Under the pieces are notes generated by a model, which ran no database searches, was not told the origin of the DNA, and saw nothing but the letters and a program-made list of their open reading frames with translations. This document shows positions 57,131-64,000 of a stretch of 64,000 nt of DNA, in pieces. Source of the DNA: Blakeslea trispora (taxonomy: Eukaryota; Mucoromycota; Mucoromycetes; Mucorales; Choanephoraceae); contig JAIWNE010000010.1 of NCBI GenBank assembly GCA_025331445.1, forward strand, positions 434,001 through 498,000. The letters run 5' to 3'. The stretch's first letter is position 1, and every line of letters begins with the position of its first letter. Position numbers and translations under genes: made by a program.

Positions 57131-60100
57131 TAAGAAAAAAAGTGTCTGTCAAATGGGAGGATAAGAAACAGTTTAAATATTCGAAACAAAAAGAAATAAC
57201 GAACATACGTTTATTCACCCTGAGAAAACAAAAAAAAAAGAGCAAAAAAAAAGAGCAAAAAAAAAAAGGGTCAAAGGTATTTCTTTTCTTTTTTTTTTTT
57301 ATTTTCTTTGCTACCTTTTTTTTTTTCTCTTAAAAGATAGAGTGATAGAGTTTTGCCTTTTTTTTTTTTAGTTTGGTTCAACAATTGAAAATAAGGAGCA
57401 GAAAAAAAAACAAAAGGAAAGAAAGAGAGAGAAAAAAAGAGGATTTTAAAAAAAGGAAAATAAATAATAAAAATGAAAGGAAAATAAAACAAAAAAAAAA
57501 CACCACACATACACACAAAACACACATTAAAAAAAAAAGGAAAATATAAATATATTTTTTTTCAACACTAGATTAAGCAACATTGTTGCTGCTTAATGAA
57601 TGACGCAGGTAGTTTTGGATGGAAAACTCAAGAACAATATAGAACAATGTTTTACCAGTAATGTTTACAACCAAATTTCTACTTTTTGACATACCGCTTA
57701 TTTTTTTTTTATCGATATTTGAAAAAAAAGTAGTTTAATTTTCTTTTTTTTTTTTTATAGTTAAATTCGGTTTTGACTGGATGGTAAAGGCTGTTTTTTT
57801 TTGGTTCAAGAAATCCCCCTCCTTCAATTGGTTGATTAAAAGAAAAAAAAAAGAATGGTGTGAACTCAATTAGGTAAATTGTTCTTGTTATTTATTGGAT
57901 GAAAGGGAGGGTACTCTCAAGAAAAAAAAAAAAAGCAATGATTGAGAATAGAGCTTTCTAAAGGTTGTTTGGAGTGTATGAGCTAATGAACGATTCGATC
58001 CAATAGTAATGAATACGTAACTTAGACACGGATCGATCCAGTAATCTTTCTCTCCTTGTAGAAACATCCAACAATTTCGCCTTGAGCTTCTTTCTGGCAG
58101 TGCGCCAGGAGATTGAACTCTCTTTCTCTTTCTTTTATATAACCCCATGAAATACATATAAATACAAGGCTTTATTTCATACAAAACAAAATGCATCAGA
58201 ATTTTTCTTACTAATAAGGGAGAGCCCTTGAAATGTTTTGTAAGGAGAGAAATAGACAACCTTGCATTCTGCTAACACCTCCAAGGCCAGAGAAGTGGCT
58301 TGAAAATCCATCAATTGCAATCGTAAGAACATAAGTATTGCGTCTATTTCTTTGATTATATAGAGACAGAGTTAGCTTTTTCTCTGTTCTTTTTTCTAAT
58401 ATTTTGTCAGATAGTCCCTTACATTGTGATATTGACAATTGTAGATTTGTTTGAACCAATACTTTTATTGTAACCAATGTTCCTTTTTTTTTTTAACAAG
58501 AGCTAAGCACATCTTGACCTTCCCTTCTTTTTTTTTTGCCTCGATGCATTTAAAAGTAGTTTTCGCATACAAGTCAACAATACATGTAACAAAATTTGCA
58601 ATTAAACAAGTCTTTACAATTCAATGGTTTTTGCATAACAATCATGCAAGTTACCAATATTTCAAGTGCAGATCTGCTTGTGCCTGTGAACTGATCTGAC
58701 GTCTTGCAAGCAAATAAAAAAAAAGGGGGGGGGAGCAAGGTAATACAAACTGAGGCTAAATCAAGAAAAAAACTTGCAAAGATGTTAGCATTGTTATGAA
58801 AAAAAAGGAGGGGAATTTCTAGACTTTAAGTTTGATGTTTAACAATGTCTAGGTATTTACTAGTTTTATTATTTATTTCATTTTTTTTTCGGGCCTCTTA
58901 CTTTACGTTTATCAACTTGCTTATAAAATGGTCAGATTGTCCATTTGACAAATGGGAAAGGATGTTCAATAGTGTTCGGTCGTACAGATTAAGGGTGACC
59001 TGAAACCGTTCTTTTTTTTTTGTTCTGTTTGAGATGTTATTACCATAAGCATGTCAAGTAAATCTAGGGAATTACATCAAACCTTTTCATAGAAACAAAG
59101 CATACAAGTAAAGAGAGCAAATCAAAATGTCTGTTTTGTTTGAGGCTAATGAACTGGATAACAAGTAGAGAAGTATTTGCTTCATGCTCTATATAGTCTG
59201 ATGCTAATCATCCTCTCCAAGTATTGGTAGTAAGTGTTTGCTATACCAAAAGAAAATAAGACTCATTTCTCATCTTTAGACTCGTCGAAAATAACAGGCT
59301 AAATCGGATTACGATTTTTATTTAAATAAATTAAAATATCGGATGAATAACATCTAAACACTCTCTTTTATTTATGAGAAATCAAAGGCCTACTGAAACA
59401 ATGTAAAAGGAAAGCCAATTTAAGAAAGCTTTGACCATCCCATTTTCATGATAGGTGTTTTTTTTCAATTGAGTTTAAAATTTCGCCTGGATTTTTTCTT
59501 TCGGAGGTAGCCAAGCTTGATAAAAAAGAAAAGGGCTGTAATGTGTATTTGTCATGACTTTCGATGTTCCAAAAAGGAGGGGGGGGGGGGGAGGGAGGAG
59601 GAGTAGGGTTTCAGATCTGAGAGAGGGGGGGGGAGGAGAAATAAAGGGAGAAATAAAGAGAGAGCAGTACTTTATTCGTTTACAAAAGCAACATGTTATT
59701 CATCATTTTTCAACCTTGATAAGTTTGCTTGATATATTTCAGGTAGAACATTGCCCATTGAATGTGTGGTTTGTATTGAAAATGATTTTCTAATGGAAAT
59801 CGGATAATCTATTACATGCAAGTGATAAATCGTGCATTACAGCTGTTTTCAAATCTTTTATGTAACATAGGATGTTGCACCACTTGGCCTGATTTTAAGA
59901 CAGAGGTTCATGATTGAGAAAAAGATTCCCTTTTGTTTACTCAAAGTACAAGTTGAACAATTCTGACCAACAGTTCCTGTAAGTGTTCTATCGATATACA
60001 GTGGTACTCAAGAATAAGCCTATTTCTTTTTTACATGTAGTTTTCTCTCTCTCTCTCTTTCATTTTTTTAAAAAAAAAAAAAAAGAATACAATCAAACTC

Positions 60101-60250
60101 AATCAAGGTGCAACATGCTTGAATAACCAAGTAAACTAGTACAAAAAGCTTGACTCTCCGGATAAACTTCTGTAATACAAAACATTCCTGACAGACTATA
60201 AAAAAGATTTAAAAAAAAAAAAGAATTGTCTAATTTTCACAAAAAAAAAA
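57131..60250. other. 3.1-kb gene-poor region
   Basis: Upstream of both divergent genes (HMG-box and P450). It contains dense homopolymers at 57200-57560, a G9 run near 58725 and a striking G-rich block at 59579-59633. Open frames around 57888-58259 and 58211-58477 on the minus strand are overlapping, interrupted and lack starts; parts look protein-like (for example WRTARKKLKAKLLDVSTRRE in one frame), so a decayed gene is possible, but nothing is identifiable. No RNA gene seen. Confidence 0.35.
59579..59633 (+). repeat. G-rich block with G13 and G9 runs
   Basis: A run of 13 G (59579-59591) is followed by G3, G2 and G3 groups and a further G9 (59625-59633). The purine-only strand could form a G-quadruplex or triplex structure. 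It lies about 620 bp before the P450 start codon. Confidence 0.75.
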
Positions 60251-62299
60251 ATGGAATCACTCTACGCTTTACAAAAACATTTACCTATCCAACAATGTCT
60301 TGATGCCTATCAGACATATATCATCCCTCGACTTACAAAGAAGAACCAAGTGGTTGGTATCAGTGTTGCAGTTACTTTGTTAGTTGCACATGTCATCAAT
60401 GACCGCTTCATAAAGCCTCCCAAGCACTTGAGACATCTGCCTTGTCTGGGTTATTTCGAAGTCTTGAAGTCCATTCTTGCAGGTGAATCATCACTTGATT
60501 TAACAAAGCGTAAAGTGATTCCAATGCTTGAGTCAGATAGTTACAAAGGAGCCTATTTAGTAATGTACCACTCAACATGAGGTGTTCTTAAAACTCACCT
60601 TTTTGCTTTTTTTTTAAAATAGAAATTAGAAAGAACAGGTTGGGAAGTCTATGTCACAAACCCTGAGGATGCAAAATATATTGTATTAAAGTCAGGTAAA
60701 GCTTTATTTAAAAAAAAAAACGTCTTTTTTATTGACTCTATTTTTTTTTTTAACAACTAGAACTGTTTCCCAAGTTAACACCAGGTAGTGATGAAGAAGA
60801 TACGGTTCTACGCAAATTTGTGGATGGTCAAAACCTTGTCTTTTTAAACGGTCAACGATGGAAGGCACAACGAAAAGTAGCCAATCCTGCTTTCCATCGT
60901 GCCATGCCTGTCAAATTATTTGGAGAATTGACATCTGGACTCTTTGAGGTGATTGAAAAAGATGGCAAGTCCATAGTGGATGTAAGCGATTTATTAGAAA
61001 GATGGACTTTGCAAGCGATTGGCAAAGCTGGGTTTGGTAAGTTGATTTTCTTTTTTTCGGTAAGAGTAATCATTGAACAAATTTTCATAGGTTTCGATTT
61101 CAAGGCTTTGAAAGAAAAAGACAATGCATGGGTCAAGACTTACAACACGGTCAATACAGCTATGCAGAGCCCATTCTTCTTCTTGTTTCCTCAGCTGGAT
61201 AGAGGCAACTCACGTTTCTTGTGGCCTGGTCGTCGTGCTTGTCATCGGGAAGTCGAGAAACTGGTTGGCATGATGGATCAGATCATTGTACAGAAACGAC
61301 AACAGATAGCCAATGGAAATCTAACGAATGAGGATCTAGAGGAAAATGAAAAAGATATATTGACTTTGATGATTGAAAGTGAAGCAAGAGGTGAAGGAAT
61401 TATGTCAGATAGAGAATTACGAGTAAGTTTTTTTGGGTAGTGTAATGTCCTTTTTTATCAAACTTTTTTGTATGTTATAGAGTAATCTCTCTGCATTCTT
61501 TTTGGCTGGTCATGATACTACCTCTCATTCTCTTGCCTATACATTATACCATTTAGCTATCCATCCTGTAAGTAAAATCCTATTTTAAAAAAAAAGGAGA
61601 AAAAAAAAGACTCAATGATGATGTTATTGTTTATAAAGGAAATTCAAGAGAAAGCAAGACAAGAGGCTATTCGCATCCTTGGTGATGCACCAAAAGATGT
61701 CTTGCCAAACTTGGAACAAACCAAACAGTTTGAATACATCAACCAAGTCATCAAGGAGGTAAGGATTTTTTTTTCTCTATTACTTTTGGATGCTAAGAAT
61801 TGAATGATTTAGAGTATGCGTATTAGTCCTCCTGTGATCCGTGTTCCCACCCGTCTGGCAGCTGAAGATACTGCCATCTCAAGCACAGCTCTTCCCAAGG
61901 GCACAAAAGTCAGAGTGGATATCTACAGTATTCACAACAACAAGCATATCTGGACACATCCAGAAAAGTTTGATCCTGATCGTTTTGCTGAAAAAGGTGA
62001 AGCTTATATGCGTGAGTCACGTGATGGTCTTGCCTGGACACCCTTTGGTAATGGTGCTAGACAATGTATTGGCATGACTTTTAGTTTAAATGAACAACGT
62101 GTCATCCTTCCTATGTTATGTAATTGTTGAACTCATCGTTATGATAAACAACAAAGTTCTAACCTTATTTTTATCGTTAGTGCGAAAGTATACTTGGAGT
62201 TTGCCAAAGGACTCTATTCATAAGAATGGTCCCATTTCTGCAGGCATCATGGTTCTCGGTCCTGTGGATTTAGAAATTGAATTACAAAAGCGCTATTAA
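60251..62299 (+). CDS. Cytochrome P450 monooxygenase
   Basis: Eight exons, join(60251..60559, 60623..60695, 60761..61036, 61091..61422, 61481..61567, 61639..61758, 61813..62119, 62181..62299), giving 540 aa. An N-terminal hydrophobic segment (VVGISVAVTLLVAHVI, about residues 34-49) anchors it to the ER, followed by the basic Pro-rich hinge. The oxygen-binding helix I is AGHDTTS (339-345), the ExxR motif is ESMR (399-402), and the haem loop is FGNGARQCIG with Cys484. VAGHP-like and WTHPEKFDPDRFAEK (meander/PERF region) are also present. Overall resemblance is to CYP4/CYP5xx-like fungal P450s; the substrate (fatty acid, sterol or xenobiotic) is unknown. A TATAAAAAA element lies about 50 bp upstream. 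Confidence 0.93.
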
Positions 62300-62494
62300 A
62301 TCCCCGCACACGCATGGAAAAAGGAGAGCTTCTTGAAATGCTTATCCACTCATCCTTCAAATAGATCCTTAGACCCAAGTTGAATGTAGTATGTAATAAA
62401 TGCCCCCCCTCTTTTATATATATATGTACGCAGAATTTACCCAATGTGTGTATCGTTTGAATAACTATAGATTCAAACATACTTGAATTTTTTT

Positions 62495-64000
62495 TTATAT
62501 ATCATTCATTCGAACAAAACTGCCCTCTTTAGGCTGTGAAGAAAATCGTCTTCGTCTATAAACAGATGCACCCACAATAACAATAGCAGCTACACCTACT
62601 ACCACACCAATAGCAACGCCTACTTTGCCTCCTGTAGACAAGGAATGAGTGCTTGAGTCTACGGACTTTTCTGAGGTACCATCCATGGTACTGTTAGGCT
62701 TAAAAGCTCCATGAGTACATGTGTTTATCCATCTTTGAACGGTATTGGTACAACTAGGATACGATGTGTTTGTGATGAAAACAGGGGACTGAAGTCTTGC
62801 AAAAGAACGAATCCAAGTTGTGTTATAAGATGGTTCGTATGTGTTGTAAACCATGTGGATAATGTCACTTATGGCAAGATCAGCTCTAGCTGAGTGTCGA
62901 ATGAGCCAATCTATATCCCGCAAAAAAAAAGAACAAATCATGGTTAGAGTACACGTACACAAATCATATGTTCTATGAAAATCACCTGAATATCCACTTT
63001 TACTGATCATCTTGTCTGTACGATATACATTTTGATTTGTCAAGAAACTATATAGGTTTGAATTGGGTGTCAGTCCAAGAGCACTTAACCAGTCTCCATA
63101 GGCAAAATCTTTTCTGAAATTGATGGGATCTGATCCATCAATGATATAATCTACATCTCTCACTGCTTCTTGAAACAATGTCAGGTTTTGAAAGGTAGTA
63201 GACTGGTTGTTTTCAACTACAAGCTTCATCCCTTATATAACAACAAGATAAGTCTCTTCTTCCCCTCTCTTTCTTTTTGTTTTTACCTGCATCTTTTATG
63301 AGAGAATGAATGTAATGATCGTATTGAAGGGTCCACACTTTGTTACTTGAATCATAACGAGTCCATGCAATGTTCTTACTACCGGAATTTGCCAAATTGG
63401 ACTTGTGGCAATTATATTTGTCTTGAATCTGATCAAACACTGACTTGGCCTCTTGCTCAAGTTCAAAGAAATGGCCAATAAAAATAATCCAAGCTGATTG
63501 CTAAGTGTATATGTATGAGGGGGGGGGAGTACCATGAGTAAGTAAGGAAATTCTCTTTCTGTACCTGAATTGGTGTGAGTGAATCATCTTTGGATGATAC
63601 ACTAATGTATTGAGGCTTTGTGTCGAATGCAGCAGCTGATGGATGTGTAGTGAAAACGACATCCACGGTGCTTCCTCCAGGACTATCTGAAATATTGGCA
63701 AAACAAGGTGAGGTTACATTGGCGGTTGGCTGAATTGCTGAGATTTTGTTTGTTAATCCCAAAAGCTACAAATATCATTTGTGTGTCAATATGAGATGAA
63801 ATCAATCGACAATTTTCTTCCTTACTTCAAAGAAAGGCAATACAGTCAGAGCTTGATCTATACTGACTGATGTCAGGGGAACATTGACTACAGCATGATA
63901 ACCAATAGTGAAATTGGATAATGCCTGACCACAGCAAACAAGTGCATATTTCTCATTTGTGATCGAGTTGGTCAATACCTTGAAAGTATCGAAATATTCC
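62495..64000 (-). CDS. Surface-anchored substrate-binding-protein-like gene, N-terminus beyond the right edge
   Basis: Five exons visible, complement of 62495..62910, 62986..63231, 63287..63500, 63565..63765 and 63826..>64000; 416 aa visible and open to the window edge. The sequence resembles class III periplasmic binding proteins (BtuF/FhuD-like): an N-lobe with EKYALVCCG, VVNVPLTSVSI and PFFELLGLTNKI, a middle with AWIIFIGHFFELEQEAKSVF (the long connecting helix) and a C-lobe with DFAYGDWLSALGL, FLTNQNVYRTDKMISKSGYS and HSARADLAISDIIH. It ends with a Ser/Thr-rich stalk and one membrane helix (VGVAIGVVVGVAAIVIVGAS) followed by Arg-rich cytosolic residues, so it is a type-I surface protein. 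Ligand unknown; family assignment is by eye. Confidence 0.72.

Noticed and set aside
57888..58477. Minus-strand open frames between the HMG and P450 genes as a gene
   Set aside because: Frames overlap inconsistently, lack ATG and splice signals, and no domain could be assigned; at most a decayed relic.

Overview
The window is nuclear DNA of a filamentous fungus, most likely an early-diverging one (Mucoromycota, probably Mucorales). The signs are AT-rich DNA, dense A/T homopolymers in every non-coding stretch, very short introns (about 50-100 nt, mostly GTAAG...AG), compact intron-rich housekeeping genes, and proteins with the look of that group (a PX-domain AGC kinase, a p67phox/NoxR-type TPR-PB1 protein, a YEATS2-like protein, a CSC1 channel). 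The placement is inferred from gene style, not from a marker gene. I saw no rRNA, tRNA, CRISPR, intact transposon or bacterial-type operon.

Layout. 1-10 kb: truncated end of an unknown gene, a membrane GNAT acetyltransferase, a tail-anchored small protein, a mitochondrial acetoacetyl-CoA thiolase, and a 9-exon DHX29-type helicase. 10-17 kb: PX-AGC kinase, NoxR-like protein, small secreted Cys-rich protein. 19-24 kb: F-box/LRR protein and mitochondrial Met-tRNA synthetase. 24-34 kb: RasGEF-like protein with a repeated acidic W-GY motif tail, YEATS2-like chromatin protein, a gene-poor stretch with a degenerate ORF and a hairpin, and an AAAP amino-acid transporter. 34-39 kb: gene-poor. 39-44 kb: tight minus-strand trio (75-aa protein, GINS subunit SLD5, CSC1/OSCA channel). 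44-55 kb: dense housekeeping block (PTRHD1, TRM1, SNX3, RBBP4-like WD40, farnesyltransferase beta, PP1 inhibitor-2, a WWE-like small protein, an Rpr2/Snm1-like zinc-ribbon protein). 55-64 kb: SAM+HMG-box+AT-hook regulator, cytochrome P450, and a truncated surface-anchored substrate-binding-protein-like gene.

The genes do not form one pathway; most are independent housekeeping units. Loose themes are translation and tRNA biology (DHX29, MetRS, PTRHD1, TRM1, Rpr2-like) and signalling or membrane traffic (PX kinase, RasGEF, NoxR, SNX3, farnesyltransferase, CSC1). Gene models were built by hand from splice signals and reading phase; every multi-exon model given with exact exons closes in frame unless noted. 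The most unusual items are the repeat tail of the RasGEF-like protein, the bacterial-style binding protein made into a membrane-anchored surface protein, the NoxR-like protein, the PX kinase with a phosphosite-less hydrophobic motif, two GC-AG introns with identical donors, and a degenerate gene beside an extended hairpin at 31 kb.
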